From Ailurus styani (lineage: Eukaryota; Chordata; Mammalia; Carnivora; Ailuridae), in the NCBI GenBank assembly GCA_002007465.1, contig LNAC01000232.1:598406-662405 (forward strand): DNA of 64,000 nt, in the 5' to 3' direction. How positions within the stretch are numbered: position 1 is the stretch's first letter; every line of letters begins with the position of its first letter. Below the pieces are notes generated by a model. It was not told the origin of the DNA. It worked only from the letters and a program-made list of their open reading frames with translations, and did not search any database. Both the position numbers and the translations under genes were made by a program. Of the stretch, positions 13,701 to 27,800 are shown one piece after another.

Positions 13701-16700
13701 TACATACGCATATATATTTAATACTGTTTATTAGACATTTCTACTTGAATATCCCACTGACATCCTAACATCAACATGTGCAAAAATGAATTCCTCTTCT
13801 TTTCCCATCAGGTCTGCCATCCTTTCTATACTTGCCATTATGGTGAGTGGTCCTACTGACCATGCACTCCGCTGCTGTAGCCAGAATCTTGGGAGGCATC
13901 ATGACTCCCTACTCCAGCTCCAGCCATCCATATTCAATCCATCACCCAACACTATCAGTTCTACCTCCTAAATGTCTCTCTTGCCCTTACCCTCCTCTCA
14001 CACAGTCTCCACAGTTCAGCACTCTCTGCCTTAGCTCATGGCCCACCCTATACTGAGTTACTATTATTTCTACAGCCTCATAACCAATGCCTGTCTTCAG
14101 TCTAGCCACACTATGTGCAATGTTACTAAAGCCATATTTCTGAAATGCTAATCTGGTCATGCCATTCCCCTGCTTAAAACTTTTTAAGGTTTCTCTTTGC
14201 TATCATGATGAAATCCAAACTCATTATCATAATATACCAGACCTTTATGATGCAGTCACATCTGATCCAGCCTCTCTCTCCCAAAACTCTACAATCCAGT
14301 CACTGCATTTCCTTAAACATATTAAGTGTTACACATATGTGTCTTTACTCACTATACTTGTACATCCAAGAGCCCAGCTCCTTTCACTACTACTTATCTT
14401 TTAAGGCTTATCTCAGATATCATCTCCTGCAAGAAACCACCTCTAACCATCGCTGACCCCAAGGAGCGTTAGGTGCCTATCTTACATGTACCTCATAAAT
14501 GTCTATAGGAATAAACTGGACAAATTCCACTCCAATAAAAACCAATGTAGAGGAGATCACGTTATTTAAGATAGAATTTCATATGGATGGATATTAATTT
14601 GCACGTTTGTAAATTTTAAAATATAAAACTTATTTAAAAAGGTATAAAGTATAAAAAAACACTATTTTACATATTTATTGGTAATTTAGGTATATATAGC
14701 AAATTAAGGCACAGGCTTCACCTTTTATTTCTTCTACAACCCATCAAAACAAATCAATTTTTAACAGAAGGGTAATATCTTGCAGATACATAATACTTTA
14801 TACTTCTCAAGGCATTTTCACAAACACCATCTCAAATATACTGCTGCTACACACAGTGAGTTAGAAAAGCTAGGTTTCAGCGCCATTTTACAAAGAGGAA
14901 AATAAGACACAAGAAAATCAGGTACTTGGTCAGTAAGCTGCCCAATTGAGAATCCACGCCTTCCAATTACCACTCCAATGCTCTTGTTAAGAGACCATGT
15001 TCTATATTCGGCACATGTTCGACAGGAATTGTTTTGCCAGTGAAATAAGTGGTAACCACGTGCAGAAGAAAGTATCATTTTCAAGGTACACTGCTTTGGC
15101 CTAGAACATGGGCCGTCCCTCTGATTATTCCACACCTGAACCCATCATTATCAAATTCTTTTCAACCTCTCTAATCTTAAGCAGCACTTATTTTTTCCAT
15201 CTTTCCACACGTTTTCTTGCTTCCTCTTCCCCTTCTTTGAGTTCCTTTTTTCTCTTTCATTCCTTCCTTTCGCTTCCCTTTAAAAAGTTTTCTATCTCAA
15301 TTTTCTTGTTACTTTGCTTTCCTAATCTCTCAAATTCTCACCAACTTAAAAGTTGTTTTACCAGAAACAGCTCTATGGCAATACCAAAAACGGAATTTAT
15401 CCTGCAGCTTGTTTTAAAATCCAGTTCCCTGGATTTGTTAAGTTTGTGATGATTCCCTAAAATGCCTTTGTGTACAATGATAAGTGTCTTACCTGAAGGT
15501 CTGTGCTTTAACTGCTTATATAGATCAATGGCACGCTGTTCCCTACAAAAGAGAAAACATGCTTCCAAAAGTGAAGATAATTCAATGACTAATAATCAAC
15601 AACTTGAAATGAACAATATTATTTGAATAGAGTATAAACCTATTTTAAAGCAAGTACATATTGCCAACGAACATTTTACAGAACATTTCACTGAGTAATA
15701 AGATCTAAAAATGCAAAGCTTAGATGCAACTGGCTGGCTCAGTTAGTAAAGCATATGACTCTTGATCTTGGGGTCGTGAGTTCAAACCCCACACTGGGTG
15801 TAGAGATTACTTAAAAGTAAAATCTTTTTCAAAAATTTAAAAAATAAAAAAATAAAAATGAAAAGTTTAATATACTTCCTATCTGCTCTAATCTACCATC
15901 ACATATGATCCCTGCATCAGAAACACTTAAATGGGCAAAAAATGAAGGCCTGTGATTAGGGGGAAAAAATCTGAAATTTCTATCCAGACACTTAGGAAGT
16001 TAACCTCATTTAGGACATTTAATGGACAATAACTTGGGCCAAAACTATGGTAAGTAGGGCAAGAGTTTGTAACAGAATTCTTGAAAATTTGTAACACTCA
16101 CATGAAATGATGCTTTGATTAAAAAGCAAAGGTCATCCCTGAAGTCATTTCTAAAATTTCTGTGACTAAGAAAAATTTCCTTTTAAAATATGATGGCAAT
16201 GGGGCGCCTGTGTGGCTCGGTCACCAAGCATCTGCCTTCCGCTCAGGTCATGAAACCAGGGTCCTGGGATTGAGCCCTGCATCGGGTTCCCTGCACTGCG
16301 GGAAGCCTGTCTCTCCCTCTCCCACTCCCCCTGCTTGCATTCCCTCTCTTGCTGTCTCTGTGTCAAATAAATAAATAAAATCTTAGAAATAATTAATTAA
16401 TTATGATGGCAATATATTTGGAGAAAGAAAAACTATAGAAAAGAACAAATACAGGCTTATTCTGCCAGATATACACAGAAAGAATCATCTGAGACAACAA
16501 ATTACAGACACCAATACCAGCAACACAAGACTTCCTTACTTACAGAGATTCCATCAAGTCTCCCTGACGTCTTCCATAAGGGCTCTTCTGTAGCTCCATG
16601 ATTTCAGTGTGCAGGGACATAATCTGATCCTCCAGGTAACCAATGACACCCACCTAAAATATGATGAAACACAAAAGAAATTATAGGCTCACCACCGCAC

Positions 16701-19700
16701 AAAACAGAAAAGAACTCAGAGAATGACTTCTTGCAACAGTAGAACTAAATGATTTAACATGAAACACTGACTTTGTCCAAGCTTTTTTATCTTTCAGATT
16801 CTGAAAATCTTTCATACAAGGACAGACAATACGTATGCTTCTTTCTTTTCTCTTCTGACAACAGTAAACTACTACCATTTGCTTTCTCCTCCTGAGAAGC
16901 AAAAAGATACAGGTATCACTAACAAGACAGAGAAAAAGTGGCCACCAAAACTACTGCATCTCAGTTCTATGATTTTCACTGCCTCTTGTGCCCAACTGCC
17001 CTGAATAAGAATGCAGAAAGATAAAGATAATGGGTTTCCTACCCAAGGATATCAACTGCCTGACCCATGTCCTTGGGGTAAGTACTGGCATCCAGGAGAG
17101 TAACAATTTAGTGGGACCAGGGACAGATGTAACAGCTGAGGAAGGAATATGCCTCCTAAAGAATGAACTATAACCACTATGACCATATATAGAATTTATT
17201 GTCCAAACAAGCATAATTTTGAGAGTAAAAGAGAGTAATTATGGCAAGGCAGGTATAAACTGGGACCATTTCAGGTAACCAGGATGTATAGCTATCCTAT
17301 CTAACCCACTCATAATGAGTCTCTTGTAGACAGCATATGGATGGGTCCTGTCTTTTTATCCAATCTGCAACCCTGTGCCGTTTCATGGGAACATTTAGGC
17401 CATTCACGTTGAGAGTGATTATTGAAAGATACGATTTTATTGTCATTATGTTGCATGTGAAGTCCTTGTTTCTATAGATTGTCTCTGTAAATTTCTGTTC
17501 TATATCACTCTTGGGGTCTTTCTCCTTTTATAGAGCCCCTCTTAATGTTTCTTGAAGGGCTGGCTTAGTGGTCACAGATTCTTTCAGTTTCTGCCAGTCC
17601 TGGAGGCTCTGTATCTCTTCATCTGTTCTGAATGACATCCTTGCTGGATATAGTATTCTTGGCTGCATGTTCTTCTCATTTAATAGCCTGAATATGTCTT
17701 GCCAGGTCTCTGTGGACAGATCTGACATTATTCTGATGTTCCTCCCTCTGTATGTAATGACTCTCTTCCCCCTAACTGCCCTTAAGATGGTTTCCTTGGT
17801 TCTGAGATTTGCAAGCTTTACTATTACATGCCGGGGCATTGGTCTATTCTTCTTGATCTTGGGAGTGATCCTTTCTGTCTCCAGGACACAAATGCTTGTT
17901 TCATTCCCCAGATTAGGGAAGTTCTCAGCTACAATTTGCTCAAATTTATCTTCTAGTCCTCTCTCTGTCTCCACCCTCTCAGGGATCCCAATAATTCTGA
18001 CATTGTAACATTTCATGGCATCGTTTATTTCTCTAATTCTGGATTTTAAGGTGTTTGTTCCAGGCCTCCTCCTGTTCCTTCCTTTCTATCAGTTTGAATT
18101 CTAGATCACTAATTTGTTCTTCTACTTCATTTACCCTAGCTGTTAGAGTATCTAGCTTAGATTGCATCTCATTCATAGCATTTTTAAGTTTGGCCTAATT
18201 AGCTCTCATTTCTGCCTTTGGAGAATCTATGTTACCGTTAATCGTTTTCTCCAGCCTAACTTTGTTTTCATAACTGTAACCCTAAAATCTATTTCTGACA
18301 TCTAGCTTATATCCATATCCATCAGGTCTGCGGGAGAGGCTATTACCTCTTTTCTTTGTTGGGAGTTCCTCCTCCTAGTCATTCTGTTGAGGGGTGGTTG
18401 AGGGAATGTACAGAGTCGAAAATATCAACCACATTCCAGGCAAGGTGCACCCTGGGAGAGTCTGGAATGATCGGAAGCCACCACCAAGAAAACCCAGCCA
18501 AAATAAAACCCAAGAATAAGATTTATAAAGTTAAGGGGGAAATGGAGGAGGGGAGAGGGGAGGGAGAAGTCAGACTCTCTCTTCACAGATGACATGATAC
18601 TTGATGTGGAAAACCCAAAAGAGTCCACCCCTAAATTACTAGAACTCATACAGCAATTCAGTAATGTGGCAGGATATGAAATCAATGCACAGAAATCAGC
18701 TACTTTCCTGTACACTAACAATATAACTATAGAAAGAAGAATTAGGGAATTGATTCCATTTACAATAGCACCAAAAACCATAAGGTACCTTGGAATAAAC
18801 CTAACCAAAGAGGTGAAGGATCTATACTCTAGAAACTACAGAACACTTATGAAAGAAATTGAAGAAGACACAAAAGAAGGAAAAACATTCCACTCTTATG
18901 GATCGGAGGAATAAACATTATTAAAATGCTGCCCAGAGCAATCTCTATTTTCAACACCATCCTGATCAAAATACCAATGGCATTTCTCAAAGTGCTAGAA
19001 CAATCCTAAAATTTGTATGGAACCAGAAAAGATCCTGGATCACCAAGGAAATGTTGGAAAAGAAAAACAAAGCTGGGGGAATCACGTTGCCTGATTTCAA
19101 GTTATGTTACAAAGCTGTGATCACCAAGATAGCATGGTATTGGCACAAAGATCAGTGGAACAGAATAGAGAGCCCAGATATGGACCCTCAACTCAATGGT
19201 CAACTAATCTTCCATAAAGCAGGAAAAAATATCCAATGGAGAAAAGACACTCTCTTCAATATATGGTGCAGGGAAAACTGGACAGCTATATACAAAAGAA
19301 TGAAAATCATTTGCTTACACCATACACAAAGATATACTCTAAATGGATGAAAGACCTCAATGTGAGACAGGAATCCATCAAAGTCCTAGAGGAGAACATA
19401 GCCAGTAACTTCTTCGACATTGGCCACAGCAACTTCTTTCAAGACACGTCTCCAAAGGCAAGGGAAACAAAAGCAAAAATGAACTTTTGGGACTTCTTTA
19501 AGATAAAAAAACTTCTGCACATCAAGGGAAACAGTCAACGAAACAAAGAGGCAACCCACGGAATGGGAGAAGATATTTGCAAATGACACTACAGACAAAG
19601 GGCTGATATCCAAGATCTATAAAGAACTTCTCAAACTCAACACCCAAAAAACAAATAATCAAGTCAAAAATGGGCAGAAGACATGAACAGATACTTCTCC

Positions 19701-22700
19701 AAAGAAGACATACAAATGGCTAACAGATACATGAAAAAATGTTCATCATCATTAGCCATCAGGGAAATTCAAATCCAAACCACACTGAGATACCACCTTA
19801 CACCAGTTAGAATGGCAAAAATTGACAAGGCAAGAAACAACACATGTTGGAGAGATTGTGGAGAAAGCGGAACCCAAATACAGTGTTGGTGGGAATGCAA
19901 GGTGGTATAGCCACTTTGGAAAACAGTGTGGAAGTTCCTCAAAAAGTTAAAAATAGAGCTACCCTATGACCTAGCAATTGCACTACTGGGTATTTGCCTC
20001 AAAGATACAGATGTAGTGAAAAGAAGGGCCACATGCACCCCAATGTTCACAGCAGCAACATCCACAATAGCCAAACTGTGGAAAGAGCCGAGATGCCCTT
20101 CAACAGACAAATGAATAAAGATGTGGTCCATATATACAATGGAATATTACTGAGCCATCAGAAAAGATGAATACCCAACTTCTGCATCAACATGGATGAG
20201 GCTGGAGGAGATTATGCTAAGTGAAATAAGTCAAGCAGAAAAAGTCAATTATCATATGGTTTCACTTATTTGTGGAACATAAGGAACAGCACAGAGGACA
20301 TTAGGAAAAGGAAGGGAAAAATGAAGTGGGGGAAATTGGAGGGGGAGACGAACCATGAGAGACTATGGACTCTGGGAAACAAACTGAGGATTTTAGAGGG
20401 GATGGGGGGTGGGGGGATGGGTTAGCCCAGTGACGGGTATTAAGGAGGGCACGTTTTGCATGGACCACTGGGTGTTATATACAAACAATGAATCATGAAA
20501 CACTACATCAAAAACTAATGATGTACTGTATGGTGACTAACATAATGTAATAAAAAATAAAAATAAAAAAATAAACCACTCATAAAAATAACAGCAATAA
20601 CTACCATTTACCATTTATTCCCATTTAATCTATACAACCCTACTAAAAAGTCCACATAATATGGAAAGTGAAGTTTAGTGAGATTTCAGTTTTGTTTTTT
20701 TTTAAAAGATTTATTTATTTATTTATTTATTTGACACAGAGAGAGAGATTACAAGTTACTAGGCAGAGAGGCAGGCAGAGAGATAGGGAGAGGAGGAAGC
20801 AGGCTCCCTGCTGAGCAGAGAGCCCGATGCGGGCCTCAATCCCAGGATGCGGGCCTCAATCCCAGGACGCTGAGATCATGACCTGAGCCGAAAGCAGAGG
20901 CTTTAACCCACTGAGCCACCCAGGCGCCCAGTGAGATTTCAGTTTTATCTCATTTGCCCAAAGCCCTTGTTTTTTATCAACTATGGTAATTCCATCTACA
21001 CACACAAAGCATCTACTAGATTTTTGTCTGATATTCAGGAGTAACATAAAAAATATTCTACATACCAAAACCAAAGACAATTTCTAAGAGAAAAATTAAT
21101 AAGCATATAGAATGAACTAGTGATCTTACCTCAGCATAGTGGATAGCCTTTTCTTCCATTTCCTTCCATGCTTTTAACATTTTTTCTGAGGCTAAAAAAA
21201 AAGTCTTAATTGGTTATCTCAGAAATAGCCATAGTTTTAATTACTGACCTATCTACCTTCTTGACATATCAACATCAGAAATGGTATTATAGGTTGAACT
21301 GTCCCCCAAAAAGGTATGTTGAAGTCCTAATTCAGTACCTCAGAATGTGACCTTATTTGGAAACAGGGTCACTGCAGATGCAATTAGCTAAATTAAGATG
21401 AGGTCATCCTGGAGTAGGGTTGATTGGTCCAGTATGACTAATATCCTTATAAGAAGAGAAGAGATACAGAGACCTAGACATAAGAAGGGAGAGCTCTACT
21501 TTGATAACAGAGGCAGAGATTACAGTGCTGCAGCTGCAATCCAAAAAGCCAAGGACTGTTAGCGAACCATGAGAATCTAGAAAGAAGCAAGGAAGTATTC
21601 TTCCCCATAGCTTTCAGGGGGATTATGACCCTACCAACACCTTGATTTTGGATTTTCAGCCTTTGGAACTGTGAGACAGTAAATTTCTGTGGTTTTAAGC
21701 CACCCAATTTATAGTAACTTTTCATGGCACTCCTAAGAATCTAATATAAATGGTTTTCTCTTAAAAATGAAAGGAAAAAAAAGTATTACATGAACATGAT
21801 TTTTTTAAAAATCAAACACTACAAAAGGATATAAAAAGACTCTCTCTTCCTTCTCTCCACTCTAAGGATCTTACTGTTAATCATTTGTTACAGAGACACT
21901 TAGCCTTTACCCTCACAAGTGAGACCATCTCTACATGCTTTTCTCTCTTTGACTTTTTTCCCCAACTTAAAACATCATTGCCATTAAAGACCCAAATGAT
22001 CTTTTAATATGAGTATACAGGTCTATGTCATTCTTTTTAAACACTTGTATAAGATATACAACTGATTAGTAAAAGATAATCTGGTGAAATAATTATAGTG
22101 TTTTGTCACTCACCACAATGCCTATTATACACAAATAGAAATAAAACATCAATCATAGAACCAGCTCTAGTGGGTAAATTGATTCACCCAATTGGACACT
22201 GCTGATCATTTATTCTGAGATACAGATACCTTGCTCAAGACAAGTATACAAACAGGATTTGTTTCCCAAAAAAGAATTGTTTTATGACAGAAAACAGAAA
22301 TATTGCTGGTGAGCCCTTCAGCATCTTACATTTCCTTAATACATCTTAAGGGAGAGAGCTTGGAATCAAATACTGAAAAACTGGAGGCTGTGTACTATAT
22401 TAAAAAAAAAAAAAAAGGGACTCCACAGTAGGTGGTTTGGAAGAAAAACCCCTGGAATTATTTGTGTTATTACTTACAGAAAGATAAGTAATTTAAGATT
22501 TCCCTGGTTAAGATTTATTTATTTGCGACACAGTGAGAGAAAGAGAGAGAGAGTGCACATGGCAGGGGGGCAGGGGCAGAAGGAGAGGGAGAGAGAGTCC
22601 TAAGCAGAGTCTATGCTGAGCACAGAGCCCATTGTGGGGCTCAATCTCAGGATCCTAAGATCATAATCTGAGCCAAAACCAAGAGTTGGACACTTAACCA

Positions 22701-24845
22701 ATTGTGCCACCCAAGCACCCCAAGACTTTTTATCTATTTTTAAAATGAGGTTTGAAAATCAAAAGTTCTTAAACTGCTTTGAATTTTTCTGGAACTAAAT
22801 AATTTTAGTCCAACTACAGTCCAACTGTGGGGAAGTAAAGTAGCTAAAGGTTAAAAGGAGCTACTATTTAGTACAAACACTGTTTATGATGACTTGAGGC
22901 AACCAGTCTCTTGTTCTAACCTGAATGTAAGTGAAACAATGGGCTATGAGGCAAGAAAGCAAAACAACAGACAGCAGATAGCAACATTCCTTTCAAACAT
23001 GTTACCCAAATACTCACATATCCCGTAAGTCATCTGCTCACTGTATCTTTCCAAGTCAAGCTGAATGCTTTTATGGAAAAACTCCAATTTAGCTTTCAGT
23101 TGCTGAGATGCTGAGATCAAAGTGTTCTTCATTTTTGTCAAGTTAGCATTGTATCTAAGAAGACTTAACCTAAACCATAGCCAAAAAAAAAAAAAAAATC
23201 AGTGTTTCAGAAACACTGGACAAAAAAAATTGCCACAAATCCAAAGCCTAATTTCTATTATCAATCTGTGAGAATTAGTTAATCTCTAGAATATAGTCTC
23301 TAAAAACTCCCTGCCTATGATATTCTAAGATAAAACAATCTTCTTATACTTAGGACCTTTCAGGAACTACTCTCAAGCTATTGCAATTGGATGGTTTCAG
23401 ACCATTAGTAAGAATTCTTTAAGTCTGGTCAGAATATTACACTTCAGATTAGCCCCCAAAATTTCAGGACTGCACGGAATACTGTTTAGTGAAAACAGCA
23501 AGATTAATTCTTGAGCATCAATGCATATGACATTGCACCTATAAACAACAGAATCCACTTACATTGCTGCTCTTTGTCCCTGAAAGAGCCTGCTGTAGTC
23601 TTCTTTTAGCCCAGACACATAGTGTACTGCTTCAGCCCATACTTTACGCAGCTGTATAATTGGAAGCTGTATTTTGCTGTCCCGTACTTTACATAAAAAG
23701 ATGGAAAAAAGAGAAGGGAAGTTACTTTTTAGAATTTTAGAGTTTGTCTATCATTCTTTCTGATTTCCTGACCATATAAATACCATTCCCATAGATTCTA
23801 GAAACTGATGCTAGAAAGAATCAATTGTTACTGTTTCATTCAGTTCAACATACATTTACTGACCACCTGCAATACACAAGCCCCATTCCAGGTATGAAGA
23901 GAAATAAAAATAATCACTACATAATCACAAAGCTTCCAATTATTCCTATACCTGTCTTTTTTTTTTTCCTTGCATTTAACGGGGCATACTCCCTTTTTTC
24001 TCCATTAATCCGAATTCTTTATTTCTTTCAAGTTCTAAATGAAGTCCCGTGTCCTCCACAATCTTTCCATGGTCTTTCCTCCCTCTGAATAATAAATTTC
24101 ATCTCCTAGACTACCAACCCAACTTCAGGAAAACATATAGGGTTAATAGCAGTTTAGTAAAATATGCCTTCTTCAATGTCAGATATATAAAATTATTCAT
24201 TGATGGTTATCTCTTGCCCTTAGTAAAGGGAATGCTACTTTCTAAAACCACAGCAGGGGCGCCTGGTTGACTCGGTTGGATGTCTGCCTTCAGCTCAGGT
24301 CATGATCTGGGAGTCCCAGGACTGAGCTCCCCACTCAGCGGGGAGTGTGCTTTTCCTCTGTCCCTCCCCCTCCACACGCTCTCTCCCTCTCTCTCTCTTG
24401 CTCTCAAATTAATTAATTCATTAATTAAAAAAATAAAACTATGGTAGACATATGTTAAGTTCAATGAAATTCCACTTTAACATTATGAAATTCTCCAAGA
24501 TTGAAAGAGACTCATCCTGTATTTTAAGGTGACAATGAGAGTCGCCATTATTCTTTTCCAATGAAAACAGTCAGAGAAATGATACTACACTGGTTAATAC
24601 TGAAAAACCACATTATCTGAAGCAGACTTAAAAAAAAATAAAACTATGTATCTGGAAAAATCTTTGCCTCCCCTAACAATTAACGGTCTCAAATAACCTT
24701 TCTTCTGTTCTTATATACCCATTCTTACTCCTGAGACTTCCTATAACAGACCAAAAAAACCCCCCAAAAACAAAAAAATGAAAACAAACACTTTAAAGAA
24801 AAACCCAAACACTTTAAAGAAAAAGAGTCTAGGGGAGGGGAGTCT

Positions 24846-24878
<33 letters not shown>

Positions 24879-27800
24879 AATCATATATTTTAAAAAATAA
24901 AAGGGCCTAAGAAATGATACTCCAGTAGCAAGAAGCACTCCTAGTATCCAGATTTTGGTTTCTAACACTGTTCTCCAATTAAAGGAACCAGGGCTTCTTG
25001 GAGAAATGGCGGATCCTAGGACTAGGGCAAGAAATACACAAGATAGACATGGACCATGGTTTGGTGCCAGAAAGGAAGTGCTTAAAAAAAAAAAAAATTG
25101 AGGGGCGCCTGGGTGGCTTAGTGGGTTAAAGCCTCTGCCTTCAGCTCAGGTCATGATCTCAGNCACTTCGGGCTCCCTGCTCAGCAGGAAGCCTGCTTCC
25201 TCCTCTCTCTACCTGCCTCTGTGCCTACTTGTAATCTCTCTCTCTGTCAAATAAATAAATAAAATCTTAAAAAAAAAATTGAAAAACCCTAACTGATGGC
25301 ACAAGTGAAAGAGGCAAAGAAAGCCAAATGAAAGAGCTCCTAGTGACCAAAGATGCAACAATTTGAAGAACGAAATAAATTAGTCTTGGGTTATAACCCA
25401 ATGAATAAGATAGGGGTGCCTGGGTGGCTCAATGGGTTAAGCCTCTGCCTTCGGCTCAGGTCATGATCCCAGAGTCCTGGGATCGAGCCCCAAGTTGGGC
25501 TCTCCGCTCGGTGGAGAGCCTGCTTCCCCCTTCCTCTCTGCCTGCCTCTCTGCCTACCTGTGATCTCTCTCTCTCTCTGTCAAATAAATAAATAAAATCT
25601 TAAAAAAAAAATTGAAAAACCCTAACTGATGGCACAAGTGAAAGAGGCAGAGAAAGCCAAATGAAAGAGCTCCTAGTGACCAAAGATGCAACAATTTGAA
25701 GAACGAAATAAATTAGTCTTGGGTTATAACCCAATGAATAAGATAGGGGTGCCTGGGTGGCTCAATGGGTTAAGCCTCTGCCTTCGGCTCAGGTCATGAT
25801 CCCAGAGTCCTGGGATCGAGCCCCGAGTTGGGCTCTCCGCTCGGTGGAGAGCCTGCTTCCCCCTCCCTCTCTGCCTGCCTCTCTGCCTACCTGTGATCTC
25901 TCTCTCTCTGTCAAATAAATAAATAAATAAGTCTTTTTTTAAAAAAATCCAATGTGTAAGATAAATATCCATATATCTGTATTGATAGACTAAATGACTA
26001 AATTAATAAATGGGAGAGAAGAGACAAATCTCACATGCAAAAGAATTCCAAATAAATTATGTACTATAACCTTAAAGGAGGGGAGCATAATTCCCCATTC
26101 CTTGGGTTCTAAATAGTGACTTCCTTCCAAAGAGTACAGTGTGGAAGGGGTCGGAGGGGAGACTAAGGTGGAGAAACCTGAGAGACACTACTTTAGCCAG
26201 GTGATCCAAGGTTAACACCAAGAATCATAAATCACATTGGAAGTATGTACTCTTTATAAAATGTGATGAAAATGACCCTTTACTTCTGTGATCTCTCAAA
26301 ACTCCAATCCTATTCTAATCATGAGAAGAAAAAAATCAGACAAACTGCAACAGAGGGGCATCCTAAAAAATACTTGACCAGTATTCCTCAAAGCTGTCAA
26401 GATCATCAAAAACAAGGAAAAGTCTGAGAAAATGTCATGGCCAACAGGAGCCTAAGGAGACAAGACAACTAAATGTAATGTGGTATCCTGGATGAGATCC
26501 TGGAACAGAAAAAGGATACCGGATAAAAACTAAAGAAAAATGAATAAAGTATGGACCTTTGTTAATAATTATATATTGGTTTCTTACTTGGAACAAATGT
26601 ACTATACAATATAAGATGCTAACAACTAGGGAGACAATATGTGTTGGAAAGGGGAATAACATGAGAACTTTGTACTATCTACTCAATTTTCTGTGAATTT
26701 AAAACTGTTTTAAAAAAACTAACAAAAAGGTAACAGAGAGGAAAGATTACATAATTTCAGCCCTATACCCAGTTTTGTTCTTGATTTTACAATATTATGC
26801 TTGATTTTAGTTTTGGGTATACAGAAATTGATCACTTCTTCCAATGAAAAGAGTAATTTTCACGGGATAAATGAAATCATTTGAACGTTAAACTGTATTC
26901 ATATGATAAAATGAAATATTTGAACATGCTTAAATAATGAAGGAACAACTAGAAAGTAGGCTTAATTAATAGTGGAGACTCATTCTTCTATGAGAGCCCT
27001 ATCCTGTGGAAAGTTAGTCTTCTTCCATATGAGGGATCTAGAGGTGACTTGAAATCTACCATTTCATCTTCCAAACTACATAAATTCATTTTTTACCACA
27101 CTTGAAAACCCAAAGTATGAGATACAGAACAGAAACACCAAAAGACTATTTCTGCTCACCATATTGAGTCAAAATTATATTATTTCAGGTCTAAACCTCA
27201 GTCAGTATATGAGCTATACTTACCAATATAATTTACACAGTCAGATAAACTTCTGGAAGCAAATGGTCCTTCATACACAGTCTTACTTTTATCAAACAAA
27301 TACACCATATAGCTATCACAGCCTCTCTGAAAAGAAACAATTAAAAAAAATCCTTGAAAATACTAGGTTCTCTAAGTACTTAAACACCACATTTCCTAGT
27401 GTGAAATGCAAATGAATAATATCAATGCTTATTAGCATTAATAAATTAATAATTTAATTAATTAATTAATTAAATCTTACAGATTTAAGGTCTAGATTAC
27501 TACTTAGGGAAAATAAATAAATAACTGTAGTATGGGCTAAAGTGAAAAACAATTACCAGACCCAAAAGGACAAAAGCAAAAAATCATAACAACATACAAC
27601 CATACAATGGGAATACTATTCAGTAATCAAAAGGAATGAAGTTCTGATACATGCTAGGACATGAATAAACCTCCAAAACATAATGCGAAGTTAAAGAAGT
27701 CAGACGTAAGAGACTACGGACTGTATGATTCCACTTATGTGAAGTGTTTAGAAACGGCAAATTATAGAGATAGAAAGTAAATTAGTGGTTGCCTGAAGTG

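Larger units (their letters stand above)
17316..20575 (+). mobile_element. LINE-1 with 5' inversion (twin-primed)
   Basis: One L1 insertion in two opposing parts in CHUK intron 14. The left part (17316 to about 18565) is inverted: on the minus strand it reads some 5' UTR, ORF1 from about 18388 to 17528, then the start of ORF2 (endonuclease, LNVNGL and CCLQETH). The right part (about 18565-20575) is forward: ORF2 from the reverse-transcriptase motif SLFTDDMIL to the end, then a 3' UTR and an AATAAAAATAAA tail. The ORF2 middle is missing. Flanks repeat CCACTCATAA at 17306-17315 and 20576-20585. This arrangement matches twin priming. Both ORFs are broken by stops, so the element is dead. Confidence 0.9.
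25281..25946 (+). repeat. 333 bp tandem duplication (spacer plus SINE)
   Basis: Two copies with a period of 333 bp (25281-25613 and 25614-25946). Each holds a 132 bp unique spacer (GAAAAACCCTAACTGATGGC onward) followed by a SINE. Only a few differences are seen (for example CAAAG/CAGAG in the spacer and CAAGTTGG/CGAGTTGG in the SINE). The final SINE is followed by a target-site copy resembling the one before the middle SINE. Confidence 0.93.

Noticed and set aside
17568..18008. 146-residue plus-strand frame rich in hydrophobic residues
   Set aside because: Exact antisense of the inverted L1 ORF1.
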